Shown here: piece after piece, positions 25,012 through 36,304 of the stretch
Position numbering within the stretch: the stretch's first letter is position 1
How the letters are laid out: every line of letters begins with the position of its first letter
Assembly (NCBI RefSeq): GCF_000003195.3
Contig: NC_012871.2
Location: forward strand, 16,932,658-16,996,657
Length of the DNA: 64,000 nucleotides
Reading direction: 5' to 3'
From: Sorghum bicolor
Taxonomy: Eukaryota > Streptophyta > Magnoliopsida > Poales > Poaceae
Made by a program: the position numbers and the translations under genes
The notes under the pieces: model-generated
What the model was told of the DNA's origin: nothing
What the model saw: only the letters and a program-made list of their open reading frames with translations
Databases searched by the model: none

Positions 25012-26265
25012 TGTTGACGGTCCTTAATGCTCATATTTAACCATCAATTAATCATGGAAAAGGATCCAAATGCAACCAACACCTAGTCTTAGGGTTTTAT
25101 CTGACAGAATTCCACAAGTTTTGGTGTTTGTTTATTTCTGCAGGGGGTTATCAGGAAATACGGAAGAAAGGCCCACACGTCGGGTTTACATAGAGATATT
25201 AACGTGTCGCGTAATTTTCTATCATCTAGAAGACTCCAGAAGCCACGGGAACGAACGGGAAGGAAATCGGGATCGGAGGCAGGGCGCCCGCCCAACTCTC
25301 CTGGGCGCCCGCCCAGCTACAGTGCCCAATCAGGACACGTTTCGCGGATTATGCTCCACCGACCTAAAGGATCAAGAAAAACCACACGATCAATGTCGGT
25401 TTGATCCGACGGCCTAGATTCACTTGAAGGGACTATAAAACCAGACCCCCCCTAGCCCCTGGAGATCATACCTCTTCTACAGAATCAAAGCTAGGGTTTG
25501 AATTCTTCATCCAAGTAGTGAGGATCCCTCTAGTTCTTCTAGTTCTACCTCTAGTTCATCTAGTTCTAGTTCCTCTAGTTCTAGTTCTAGTTAGTTCTAG
25601 TTGTAATCTAGAAAATAGGGAGAGAGAAGAGGAGAGCGGAGGAGGAGCCGGATCTGTCGGATCTTCCCCAACATTGTACTTTTGCAGCAACTGGTTCGTC
25701 CTTCATCGTTCTCCAGGTTCTTCAACTCATAATTCCTGAGTTCTTTAATTACTTTTATTTACATTCAAGTTATTTATTGGATTCCCGCTTACATCAAGTG
25801 CTCTAATCTTTGAAACATTAGAGTAGTAATTAATAGATTAGACGTGGTGTTTAGTCTTGCAATTACCTGGAATTGCACCCAATCCTGCGGATTGTTGTGG
25901 TAGCCTTAGGGTAGTGACAGCCCTAACGGTCGACGTATTCCACCTCGTTCGGATCGGTGTTTGTAGGACCGTAGTCGGAGCTTCCTAGCCCCCTTCTCAT
26001 CTCTTTCTGTGGTTAGTGTTCTGATGTCCCGAAATAGATAATCTTGAAGTAATTCTTGATTCTTAGATCAACTAGAGAACTCTCAGGAAACTTCCTCTCT
26101 TCCCACCAAAAATAATCATATAGTTATCCTTGGGCGATCTTGGATCTTAATTAGTACACTCACGTTCCCTGTGGAAAATCGATACTCTGGAATACTCCCG
26201 GGTGAAGGCTACATCGGTATCCATGCGCTTGCGGATTTTTCTGTTTGCGTTTAAAATACCCAACA
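25012..26265 (+). repeat. Element B, 3' LTR
   Basis: 1254 bp, nearly identical to 18670-19949 apart from the CTAGTT tract. Preceded by the polypurine tract at 24997-25011 and followed by the ATGAT duplication. Confidence 0.92.
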
Positions 26266-26733
26266 ATGATCATTGTGATGATGGTGATGACCACAAGGTG
26301 ATCAAGTGCTCAACTTGGAAAAGAAGAAAGAGAAAAACAAAACCCTATGGAGATCAAGGCAAAGGTATTGCTTAGGGTTTTGGTTTTGGTGATCAAGACA
26401 CCATAGAGGGTGTGATCACATTTAGGATAGATAGTCGTACTATAAAGAGGGGAATTCTTTAACTAAGCGGTTATCAAGTGCCACTAGGTGTCATTGTTCA
26501 TGTGCATGCATTTAGAAATTAGTGAGCTAACTTTACTCCTTCGAAGAAAATGTTTGTGAAAATGCTAACACACGTGCACATGTTGGTTCACACTTTGTGG
26601 TGTTGGCACACTTTGAGAAGGAGGTGGAGTTTGAAGTGTAGCGAGAGGATGGGTTTCTCTCTCCCTCCCGCCGAGCTTGCGAAACGGAATTCGGCGCTTT
26701 TTGAGAAAATGCAGTGCATTTTTTCTATTGCGC

Positions 26734-27210
26734 CACCGGACGCTGGCCGTTGAGGCACCGGACGCAGAGATTGTGCGTCCGGTGTGCTGTGGTGCTAGGG
26801 TTAAGCATCGGACGATGAACACCGGACGCTGGGGAGCTCCTGTTCACGCGTCCGTTGCTATCTGACTTCGGTCGGAGTGTTTGACTGGAAGCACCGGACG
26901 CTCAGGAACCGTCCGGTGGTTAGCGTCCGGTGAGCGGGCGTTTTTGAGACCCTCTGTGCGCATGGGTCCGGTGAGCACCGGACGCTACCGGTGCTTAGCG
27001 TCCGGTGACCCGCAGGTTTGCGGAACTCTCTGCGCATGAGTCCAGTGTGCACCGGACGCGTCCGGTGGTAACTTGCTCAGCGTCCGGTGCACTGCAGGTG
27101 ACCGTTAGACTCTGACACGAGAATTTCAAAAGGCGACACGTGGTTGTTGTTGGAGCACCGGACGCAGGTGTTGAGCGTCCGGTGCCCCTTTAAGAGCGTC
27201 CGGTGACCCC
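26734..27210. repeat. Palindromic CACCGGACGC / GCGTCCGGTG repeat block
   Basis: More than ten copies of a 10-bp core in both orientations, irregularly spaced, in the U3-like part of solo LTR C just upstream of its TATA box. Examples: 26734-26743, 26756-26765, and inverted at 26775-26784. CpG-dense. The related LTR at 30906-42434 has a different, decayed core in the same place. Confidence 0.88.
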
Positions 27211-28138
27211 GTGTTTTGCCCAGCGAAAGAGCCAACGGCTCTATTTGTTTGAAGGGCTATATATACGTGTTTGGCCGGCTTGGGGCTTACTCTCTTGGCA
27301 TTCTAGCATACATAACATCCTTGTGAGCCTAAGCAAACACCTCCCACTCATCTCCTTCATAGATTAAACATCTTTGTGAGATTGGGAGTGATTCCAAGTG
27401 CATTTGCTTGAGTGATTGCATCTAGTGGCACTTGGGGATCGATTTGGCTGCGGTTTTCTTGTTACTCTTGGTGGTTGCCACCACCTAGATGGCTTGGAGC
27501 AGCGGAGGAGCTTTGGCACGAGTTGGTGATTGTTCGTGGCCATCTCTCGGTGATTGTGAGGGGTCTTGTACCTTCCCCGGCGGAGAGCCAAAAGGTAACT
27601 CTAGTGAATTGCTTGTGTCATTGAGTTACCTCACTTGTGGGTAGGTTCTTGTGGTGTCCTAGTGAGGACGAGGTTCATGGTACACCTCTTAGCCATCGAA
27701 CCACCAAGTGTTGGTCGACACAACGGGGACGTAGCGTGCCGGCAAGCACGTGAACCTCGGGAGAAAATTGTGTGTCTCCAATGTGATTGTTCATTGGATT
27801 TCTCCTGGTGATTGGACTTCATATTATTGATTGGTTCATCCCCTCTACGCGGCGGTATAAAGATCAAACCATCTCTTTTTATATTCCCCCAAACTAGAGT
27901 AGCTTACTTACTTGTATAGAAACTTTAGGTAGTTTTCTAGTGTAAGTAGTGACATAGTTCTTGTGTGCCTAGTGATTATATCAACTAGAATTATTGGATA
28001 GGTGGCTTGCAAACACCCCTTTAGAGCTAGAGCAAAAAGCTTCGCTTTGTTATTTACTAACCTCTTGCTCTAGTGAGTTTGTAGAATTTTTAAATAGGCT
28101 ATTCACCCCCTCTAGCCATATTAGGACCTTTCAAGTGT

Positions 28139-29997
28139 CCGGATCCTCAAAAACAACAAACTGGGGTACTTGATCGAGATCTTTCACCCTGGCCTTGATG
28201 AGCAGAGTCGCATCTGCTCCTTGCACCAGGTTGAACGAGAGGATTCGTGCAAAATCAGCAACTACCTGTTGAACTTGCCACTCATAGAGATAGTCATTGG
28301 GGAAATCTAAGAGGAGCAGCCAGCATTCATGGTTAAACTCTGCATATCTCCAATTTCTGCCTCGGTCATGGTTAACAAAGGTCACCAGCACATTGTCAAA
28401 AACATGAGGGCTATCCTGGACTAGAGCATCACGAGCATGAGCATCCCTAAGTCTGACCTTTGCTTGACCTAGGCTAGTCTGTTGAATCTCAATGTAGGGA
28501 ACCCTGACCACATCCCTAAGGAAATCTTTAAGAACATCTTTGAGATTAGGGAAGTGCATGGGATTACCAGGGAGTGGGTCGATGGTGACAATTGCCAGGT
28601 TCTCATTCCTGGCCAATGGTCGATACGGGGCCACTGCTCTTGCCATGAACCTGATTTGGAACTTCTTGCAGCTCGAGGTGTTCAGGCAGAAAGGGCGCCG
28701 GGTCGGCCCACTGATACGCCATGTGTTGCACTTCTCTTGGAGGCTGGTTGAGGTCAAGCGAGTGGCGATTGCAGCTATGGCGAGTGGGGTTTTCTTGGAG
28801 CCCAGTAGCAGCGTTGCTGTTGGTGATGGAAGGCAGAGAGGCGGAGGGGAACAGAGTCCAGGTGGATGGTTCGGGAGCCGAATAAGAGCTGCCACCGTTG
28901 TCCCCAAGACTAGCCTAGTGGGCTAAGGTGGGCTGCTCGTTTCTCGTGCTCGCTTCCCTTGGGCCGCCACTGCTCAGAGGAGGTTCCCCAGTAGGATCCC
29001 CTTTAGATTTAATACTGAGGGGTTGGGCTGGAGGTGGTTGAGCAGTTGAGGGACATTGTTTCCAGCGCTGACCCCGGTTTTCGCTCACCCTTCCATTGGG
29101 CCTTAGAGGATTTTGTTGTCCCCTTGTAAATTTGAATTTCGGGCAGAAGGCGGCAATGTGTCCGGGGCATCTGCACGTCCGACAGCAGATCGGGCGGTGA
29201 CAACTAACTCACCAATGAGTGTACGAGAGACAGCGGGAGCATTGTCGGGCTGTCGGCCCCACCGGTCGAGAACTCCCCAAGGGAATTGTGTTCGCGCCTG
29301 AGAGAATGCCTCTCATGGCGTTGTTGGCAACGGGCTGCGGCTGCGCTCCAGCATGGGCGCCACCTAAGGGGATGGAGTTAGCTCTAGAGAGTGGAGCCCC
29401 AGCAACAGAGGAAGAAGCCTTATGTGGATTAAGAGGGGGTGCCCAGGCTAGGTTCTTGGGACATCGCCGGTTGACAACGGCAGGTTGCTTACCAGGGTTT
29501 CTATCCAGCAATGGCGCCCGAAGAACCTCAGCAAAGGAACGACGAGGCTTTGGTCGAGACCAGGAGGCATCTTCCTCATGGAGAAAGAGTCTAAACTCTA
29601 ATCTCCAATTCGGTCCACCATTGCCCCAGAGATGAAAGAAAACCAAAAATTCATCGCAAGAGAAAAAACGCAACAAGTTGATGAAGAACCCAACACGCTT
29701 AAAAGAAACTGCAAAGCGAAAGACTCTCTCTCCAAGCGACTGGATGAAGAAGTGCGAAGCACAGCCGCTAAGGGCGGCTTGCAGGAGCAAGCCAACCGAA
29801 TCCACCGAGAGTTTAAACTTGCAACGACCAAAAGCTGCCACAAGGAAGGAGAACTTATCAAGAGCATGGTGTGTGACTGGAGCATCGAAACGTTGGCGAA
29901 TGCGCTCATGCATGGCGAAGCCATGAGCAAAGGAAAGACCCTTCAGGTCCCTAGAGACAGGGTGGGAAAACTTACCTTTGATGGGAGGATCCTTGCC
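28139..29997 (-). pseudogene. LINE ORF1, 5' half with zinc knuckles
   Basis: N-terminal half of the LINE ORF1. The frame is open from 29997 (stop codon at 29998-30000) and reads PPIKGKFSHPVSRDLKGLSF, then a region with PVTHHALDKFSFLVAAFGRC, typical of plant L1 ORF1. Two CX2CX4HX4C knuckles follow near 29230-29140; a TGA at 29206-29208 falls inside the first. Another TAG is at about 28922 and a frameshift leads into the 28907-28131 frame, which ends DPDT at the solo-LTR junction and would continue at 9595. The start codon is not clear. Confidence 0.8.
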
Positions 29998-30232
29998 TCA
30001 CTCTCAACAGGTTTGCCTGGCCATGCTCCGATCCGTGCCTGGCCAGTGGCCACGCCGGAGGACGACGGCGAGGACGATAGATCCGGCAGCGGGAGGGCCC
30101 AGCGCCGCCGCCTCTCGCCGGAGGGGGCCGCGGTGTCACCAGGGCGCGGCGACGGGGACTAGCCCCGGTTGGCTTTCCGGCCTCGTCTCCGGAGCTCAGC
30201 GCCTAGCCGTGTTCTGTCTTCTGAACTCAATA

Positions 30233-30905
30233 TTTTTACGATTCATGCGTCTAGTAACCACTTTTCATATTGTACCAGATGTGGGATGGTGCCATGCAAT
30301 GCGGTGTAGCTTGTTCAGTGTGATGGTGGCGGCTTAGCAGCACGGCGCATGTGCGTGGGGCAGCATGGAGCGTATGGCAATGTGGCATGGTGGTGGCCTC
30401 CTACCTTTACAGTGGCAATGGTGCATAGAGCTCGGTAGCATGGCTTGGGGCGGACATGGTGTTTCTAGTTAGGCCCGAGAATCAGTGGGAGGGGAAGGAA
30501 GAAAGAAGATTGAGAAAAATTGCTACTTGTTCCCTTTGTTTTAATAAACTGCCGTTGTTTTAAAAAACTTTGGGGATGTGTCGAGGGATTGAGAAATTTT
30601 AGAGGAAAAAAAGATCTGCTAGAGCTTTTTTTTCTTTGCCTTCCTTTATGATGGGTTATAGGGAGGCAGGGATTGTATTCATTCAATCTGGTAGAGATGC
30701 TCTTAGGGCATGTACAACGATCGTCTCTTTTCCATTTCCATGATAGTAATTTTGCAAAAAAAAACTCGTCTTTCTCGTCTTCAAGTGTTAGATACTTTTG
30801 AGTTGGAACTATACAGTATATCTATTAGATATCAACACAATGGTATACAAAATGATACTCTTGAATGGTTTTGGCTACATGCAAAGCACTAAATAGCTTG
30901 CAGAC
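30233..30905. other. Interval between LINE and second solo LTR
   Basis: No gene seen. GGCATGTACAACG near 30708 resembles a common grass MITE terminus, but a partner end was not found. The target CAGAC is at 30901-30905. Confidence 0.5.
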
Positions 30906-31661
30906 TAAAAGGTCCTAATGGCTAGAGGGGGTGCATATAAAAATTGTACAACAACACTTAAACAAACTTGTTAGATAAACAAAAGGCGAAGCGAGTGTTG
31001 CGCTAGCCTAATAAAAGAGCAAGCCACCTACCAATAATTCTAGTCAATTAAGATCTCTAAGCAATCAAGAGCTAAGTCTCAACTCTCTACACTAGTTTAG
31101 GTAGCCTAGAACAAAGAGCAACTAGAAAGCTAAACTACACAACTAGTTACAACTACCACAAGCGAGATACATAAAGTAATACAAGAGAGTGGTAGAGTGA
31201 TATACCACAGCGTAGAGGAATGATCCAATCAATCACAATATGAGTGAATACAAAAGAAGACCAATCACCTCAGAATCAATGATTGACACAATGATTTTTT
31301 ACCGAGGTTCACTTGCATGCCGGCAAGCTAGTCCTTGTTGTAGTGATACACTTACTTAGAGGTTCACAAGCTAATTGGCATTACACGCCAAACCCTCACT
31401 AGGGTTACGCACAACCAATACAAGATGAGGATCACACAAGCCATGAGAAATCCACTAGAGTACATTTTAGCTCTCTATCGGAAAAGGGTCAAGAACCCCT
31501 CACAATCACCACGATCCGAGCCGAAGATAATCACCAACCTCCGCTCGATGATCCTCGCTGCACCAAGCCATATAGGAGTTGGCAAACTCCAAGAGTAACA
31601 AGCGAATCCCGTAGTGAAACATGATCCCCAAGTGCGTCTAGATGCAAATACTCAAGCAATG

Positions 31662-33179
31662 TGTTGACACTAGCTAACACCACTTAGATACTAGGTTGTC
31701 ACCCCCAGCATGGTGCCAGAGTGTACAAAGGTATTTATAAATGTAAAGGCTCTCTAGAAAATAATCTATTCTATCCGCAAGCGCACAGATAAAATACCTC
31801 ATTGTAGCATTTCACCAGGATAAGTATTCCAGGTATCGTTATTTATAATTTTGCTCAAGGGATCTAAAGATGATGAAATTAAATCAAGGGGCAAAATCTA
31901 TCAAGGCATAGACTGGAGATAAACTTGCAAGAACATGATTACTAATGAAAAACTCGTCACACAGTCACTTACTCTAGCAGGGGGTAAACCATAAAGATAA
32001 TTATAATAAAGTATAAGTTCATGGGTAAATAACAGAACGATTAGAAAATAGACTACTCCTCATATATGTAGGTGATGTCGGATTAGCTAGAGAATGGATT
32101 CTAAGTTATCTACTAACTACTAAGTCATAATCTACTCTAGTAATCTACAAGATCATATATAGCATAAAAGACTCTTCATTCATGTATAAGGAACATTGAT
32201 AAAGTAAATCAGAGCATCGCATGACTTACTCCACAATACCGGTTCTGCCTGTCCTATCAACGGAGGGTGGACTATATAAGAATCAACGAAGCTATCACTA
32301 TCGCGAACTACCACATGACCCAGCCAATAGGATACATTTGCAGATAAATAACATCTAAGCACCACGCTCACATGCGATCTATCACCTAACTCCCTCGCGT
32401 CAAGATCTAAGCGCTTTGCAAACTTATACATAAACTCATTATCAATTAGAACTATATCAAATATAGAACTAGAGCAAACTAAGAACATAATAATTAGAGA
32501 CATAATGCAATTAGAACAAAGAATTAGAGAAAGATATGAATAATACCAATCTTTATTACCGAAGATCCGAATCCAGAGCGTAGTGCTCTACTTCTCTAAT
32601 TGCTATCTAATCAAACCTCTAAACTTGAAGGATTAGGGAGTAGCTAATTCTAATTCTCTGTGGGAGAGAAGCTCTAAACCCTAACTTTGATGGCTACCTC
32701 TGCATAATGATTTTTTCTCTTCTCCTCCCCTCCAGGGGGGTAGGCCTTGGTTTTATAGTCCCTTCAAGTAAATTTGGGCCGTCAGATCAAACCGACATTG
32801 ATTGTGTGGTTTAGATTGATCCTTTAGGTCGGTGGAGCGTAGTCCCGAAGCAGAGTCCCGATTGGACTCCAACCCTGGGCGGGCGCCTAAGGGACGTGGG
32901 CGGCCGCCCTGCCCCCGAGCCCGATCGTGCTCTCGTTCGTTCCCGTGGCTTCTGGACTCTTCTAGATTGAGGAAAATTGCGCGGCACGTAATTATCTCGT
33001 TGTAAACATGACATGTGGGCCTTCTCTCCATATTCTCTGATAACCCCCTGCAGAAATAGATAAACACCAAAGCTCGTGGAATTCTGTCAGATAAAACCCT
33101 AATTCTAGATGTTTGTTTCATATTGATCCTTTTTCATGTTTATTTGATTATTAATTTTAGTACTTAAGGACCGTCAACA
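31662..33179 (-). repeat. Element D, 3' LTR
   Basis: TG...CA ends; a TATAAAA box at 32757-32751 (minus). Differs from 39478-40994 by only scattered substitutions and one net base. Confidence 0.93.
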
Positions 33180-33830
33180 AACTCCCCCAAGCTTAGCCTG
33201 TGCTCGTCCCTGAGCAAAAAGCTAAACTTAGACGAATCAGAAGTTGCTTCGATGTTTTCTTTCCTGACAGGCACACATGCTTTTGCATAAAATTCTTCCA
33301 GATTAGAGTGAAGTGTTATGGAGTTTAGTACCTGCACTTAAATCTTAAGTAATTGAAAGACAAAATAGTTAAGTCAAGCACTATTCCTCCTGTTTATACT
33401 TCACCTTTGTTCCAGAGTTTTTCATAAGTTTTCAAAATAAAACTCAGAGTTCCCAGCAATGATTCTCTCAAGTCTCTCTATATGTGGTATTTGTGGATCC
33501 TTACCAAAATGTCACTTACCTATAGCTAATGGAATATTTAAGTGGAGCTCATAGGAGTGAAAAACAACAGCTCATACATATGTTGTCTAATCGAGCCATG
33601 GATCCAAAGGAACTCAACATATAATTAAATCAAAATGTGCATGTGTGGTGGAGTAAATGATAGTGATGATAAGAATGTATAAGTAATAATAAAACTTAGT
33701 TCTCATTGCTCCTCATATTGCTATCTCTCCTCCTCTTTGATCTTTGCTTTGGGAGAACATGGGCTATCTTTTTTTCTTTTTTTTTTTCTTTTTTTTCAGG
33801 TGGGTAGTAGATACCCCTAATTCTACTGTC

Positions 33831-33977
33831 GGACACTTGTCCATTTTTTCCGCTTAAGTGGGCATCTTTGTACCCCCTAATTCTACTTCGGACACTTGTC
33901 TATTTTTACCTCTCATCTCACTCTTTTTTTTCTTTCTTTTTCGAGGTTCCGGGCACTTGCCCCTTTTTATTTCCTCG
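33831..33977 (-). other. Conserved hairpins in element D (one duplicated)
   Basis: On the minus strand CGAGG...CCTCG (33977-33942) encloses GGGCAAGTGCCC. GACAAGTGTC (33891-33900) and GGACAAGTGTCC (33831-33842) then follow, each in a repeated context with AGTAGAATTAGGGG. A and B have only one copy of the second hairpin. Confidence 0.75.
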
Positions 33978-35032
33978 CATATTTTTGCATAACTCATGCC
34001 TCTTTTGCATTGAATCTTTTTAGAGAGAGAGAATAACAATATTCGGGACAGTGAGTGATAATATTTTTAGCAATTTTATTGAATGGTGATGGATAGTGTA
34101 GTAGATGTGTGCAAGTGAATATCTTAATTTAACCACATGAAAAGCTCCTAAGGGTCTACACAGCTCGATCAAACTCAATGTAAATATAGTAAAAGATGTT
34201 ATAGCAAGTATGGCTGTGGTAGGTAGTTTGCAATGCTAGAAACTCATCATGTGATTTGTAAGTTTTCAAAATAAATCTCTAGAACTCAGTGTAGTAGAAA
34301 CAAGATAAACAGTAGCTCAACTTTATATTATGTCCTTCACTTACCTAGACTTTAGTTTTATGCTTCCCATAGATAGTATTTCAGTTTTAGTAATTCCTGG
34401 AAGAACTCTAATATAGAAGCTAGGTACTTGTAAGTAAGCAACAGAGCAACTGTTCATCATTTCCATCAACTGTTCATCATTTCCATCATATATCTTTTTG
34501 GTCTTTTATTTTTCTAGAGATTAAACTTAGCAGATAAATAAAACATACTTATCTACACACTCTTTTTATTTTGTTTTTATGTTTATAAAATACAGTAAAT
34601 TAAAGCAAGAAAATATTTATTTGGTTTTCTAAGTTTTTCCTTTTAAGATAAAATACTAAAATAGAAAAGAATAAATAAGAAGTGCAAATAAAAACTTACT
34701 TGATAAATTGGAGAGGAATTCCCCCAAGCTGGATGTTGACGTCGGTCTTACCCGATGTTCCAGAACCGCATCATGGTTGTGATGTTGTCATTCATTGTTG
34801 TTGTATCTTGTCTCAGCTCTTGTACTGCAGCGGCATGGTCCTGGTTCCATTTTTGTTGCTCTTCCAGGAGTCTTCCATGTTCTGCTTGCGTGTTCTGGAT
34901 GTCGAGGAGGGTGTTGTCGGTACGAGTGAAGAAAGCACCGGCCTCTTGATAGTAGTCATTCGTGAAAGCGTAGGAGGCATCGGAGTATCGTCCTGCATCA
35001 AATTAGGGCGGAGGTCTGGATCCTGAAGCTCC

Positions 35033-36304
35033 TTATGGATCAGTGGAGTACCTGCCCGTATGAAAAGGCGGGTTTGTCCACTGGTGATCTTGGCTCTCCG
35101 GCCATGTCTCCTCTGTTGGCTCTTGTGGTTGCGCATGTCGAACCCATGGGTCTCGAAGGACTCGGGGGTTGTAATCGCAATAATGCAGGTGCGCTGCTTC
35201 TTCTGGTCCGGGGTCAGCTCCATACCAGGTGCGTTCTCGGTGAGTGGTTATCCTTTCAGATGCCACTCGCTGTGGAGTTCTCTGGTTCACTGGTGTTGCT
35301 GTAATCTCAATCAAAAAGTTTTGCACAACGTAGAGGCCAAGGTTCGGGTTAGGTAACCGAATCTTCCCTTTATCATCATATAGCATATAGATTATACTCC
35401 CCTCTTTCTTTAACATCCGAGCTTGTCTAAATGTGTCATAGCCATGATAAATTCTTAACTCATCTATGAAGTCCAACGATGGGTTTTCTAGTAAGTGAAG
35501 ATTAGTGGCTAGACGAGTGATAAGTGAAGTACATCCTACTGGTCCCTGAAGACTAGGTATACTAAGCCAATGTGAAACCAAAAGTGTAACAGATGAAGTA
35601 GGTACTTTATTAATAGCAGCATATAAAAGTTGTAAATCTCCTACTCTTACTTTCCTAATATCATCACGATAGAAAAGATTGTACCCAAGCCATTTGTGGA
35701 ACATCCTAAGAGTGGGGTGTTCCATGTCACTGGTTCGGGCTTGACTATAAAAATTATCTCTAGATATTTCCCTCCAAAATTGGTGTCTCTCAAAGTTAGG
35801 TAAATCGGAGTCAATGTTCAGGATGCATCTTGAAGAGAAACCAAGATGGTCGCTTAGCTCTCTCCAAGACAACATAATTTCCTGTTTGAACATCCGAAAA
35901 ACAATTCCCCCCTCATAGTATTGTAAAGTGCAAAGAAATTCGAGGGTGAGAAGACGAGAACCCAGCTCAGTTATATTCCAAAAATTTGTCCAACCCATCA
36001 TCTGAAAAATTAAGTCAAATTCAGTGTCCATACCTGTTTCTTGTAGTAGGATTGGATCGAGAGTAGAGGTATGAATGAAATATTTATTCTTTAGTTGCTG
36101 ATAGACTTCCTTCTCTCTTCGGGTCTTTAGTCCTAGGTCTCCTATCTTGAGAAGGACCTTAACTTGCTGACCTGATGAAGATGATGGAGCTTGTGTGGGT
36201 GTTGGGTCGACGCTCATCTCTGATGGTTGTGAGGAGTGTCGGGATGAACTCCTTGTACCAATGTTCTTGAGAGCCTTCCCTGCATTCTTCACCTTCTTAA
36301 ACAT
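35033..36304 (-). CDS. ATHILA ORF-1-like protein of element D
   Basis: A 423-aa open frame, intact, in the same orientation as gag and placed where pol or env would be. The start chosen is the ATG at 36304-36302 (MFKKVKNAGKALKN); the frame extends a few codons upstream without another ATG. The N-terminus is basic, then Ser/Pro-rich (about 20-60). The core (about 60-330) has LPNFERHQFWREIS, a HPTLRMFHKWLGYNLFYRDD segment and a Leu-rich stretch (LLVSHWLSIPSLQG). The C-terminus is Pro/Glu-rich. The HPxLR...W/L pattern matches the ATHILA ORF-1 family found in Athila-type retroelements, whose function is unknown. TTTTGTTTACAG sits directly before the ATG, so it may be made from a spliced RNA. No signal peptide or obvious membrane anchor. 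Confidence 0.78.
   Translation of the reverse strand: MFKKVKNAGKALKNIGTRSSSRHSSQPSEMSVDPTPTQAPSSSSGQQVKVLLKIGDLGLKTRREKEVYQQLKNKYFIHTSTLDPILLQETGMDTEFDLIFQMMGWTNFWNITELGSRLLTLEFLCTLQYYEGGIVFRMFKQEIMLSWRELSDHLGFSSRCILNIDSDLPNFERHQFWREISRDNFYSQARTSDMEHPTLRMFHKWLGYNLFYRDDIRKVRVGDLQLLYAAINKVPTSSVTLLVSHWLSIPSLQGPVGCTSLITRLATNLHLLENPSLDFIDELRIYHGYDTFRQARMLKKEGSIIYMLYDDKGKIRLPNPNLGLYVVQNFLIEITATPVNQRTPQRVASERITTHRERTWYGADPGPEEAAHLHYCDYNPRVLRDPWVRHAQPQEPTEETWPESQDHQWTNPPFHTGRYSTDP

Larger units (their letters stand above)
18670..26265 (+). mobile_element. Gypsy-type non-autonomous LTR retrotransposon B
   Basis: Complete element in plus orientation. LTRs are at 18670-19949 and 25012-26265 (TGTTGACGGTCC...ACCCAACA), with target duplication ATGAT at 18665-18669 and 26266-26270. 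The primer site is at 19957-19974 and the polypurine tract AAGCTTGGGGGAGCT at 24997-25011. The interior is similar over most of its length to that of A in inverted orientation, and includes the SPQSIGLSN-type frame, tandem retropepsin-like modules and conserved hairpins. It has no reverse transcriptase, RNase H or integrase. Sequence bordering both A and B belongs to the same 2-kb solo LTR, so both inserted into it independently. Confidence 0.92.
9596..28133 (+). mobile_element. 2-kb solo LTR (family C), carrying elements A and B
   Basis: The ends are TGAAAGCCCTAG (9596) and TAGGACCTTTCA (28133), flanked by AGTGT at 9591-9595 and 28134-28138. Removing it restores the LINE ORF1 frame. Its own sequence is in three pieces (9596-9633, 18588-18669, 26266-28133), about 2 kb in total, with no coding domain. 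Orientation is plus: a TATATATA box at 27258-27265 precedes the U5-like end with CACCCCCTCTAGCCAT. A block of CACCGGACGC-type palindromic repeats lies just upstream of the TATA box. The length and terminal sequences suggest a grass Copia/SIRE-like LTR; that assignment is inference. Confidence 0.85.
3621..30222 (-). mobile_element. L1-type LINE, degenerate, interrupted by nested insertions
   Basis: Non-LTR retrotransposon on the minus strand. Its 3' end is an A-run (T8 on plus, 3621-3628) and its GC-rich 5' end lies near 30222. The flanks match as a probable target duplication: GAACTCACTA (3611-3620) versus GAACTCAATA (30223-30232), 9 of 10 identical. ORF1 (two zinc knuckles) and ORF2 (endonuclease, reverse transcriptase, zinc-binding region) are in the expected order, but both carry stops and frameshifts. 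A 2-kb solo LTR with further insertions splits ORF1 at 9596-28133; without it the LINE is about 8 kb. It is the oldest element of the nest. The 3' UTR (3629-3785) has no ORF. Confidence 0.88.

Noticed and set aside
26734..27210. CRISPR-like or satellite array
   Set aside because: Units are 10 bp, in both orientations, irregularly spaced, and inside a plant LTR.
9596..28133. Cut-and-paste transposon with TTGAAAG termini and 3-bp duplication
   Set aside because: A 5-bp AGTGT duplication with TG...CA ends fits better and restores the LINE frame; the second copy gives the same result with CAGAC.
29632..30162. 176-aa plus-strand ORF as a gene
   Set aside because: Antisense to the LINE ORF1 N-terminal region and its GC-rich 5' UTR.
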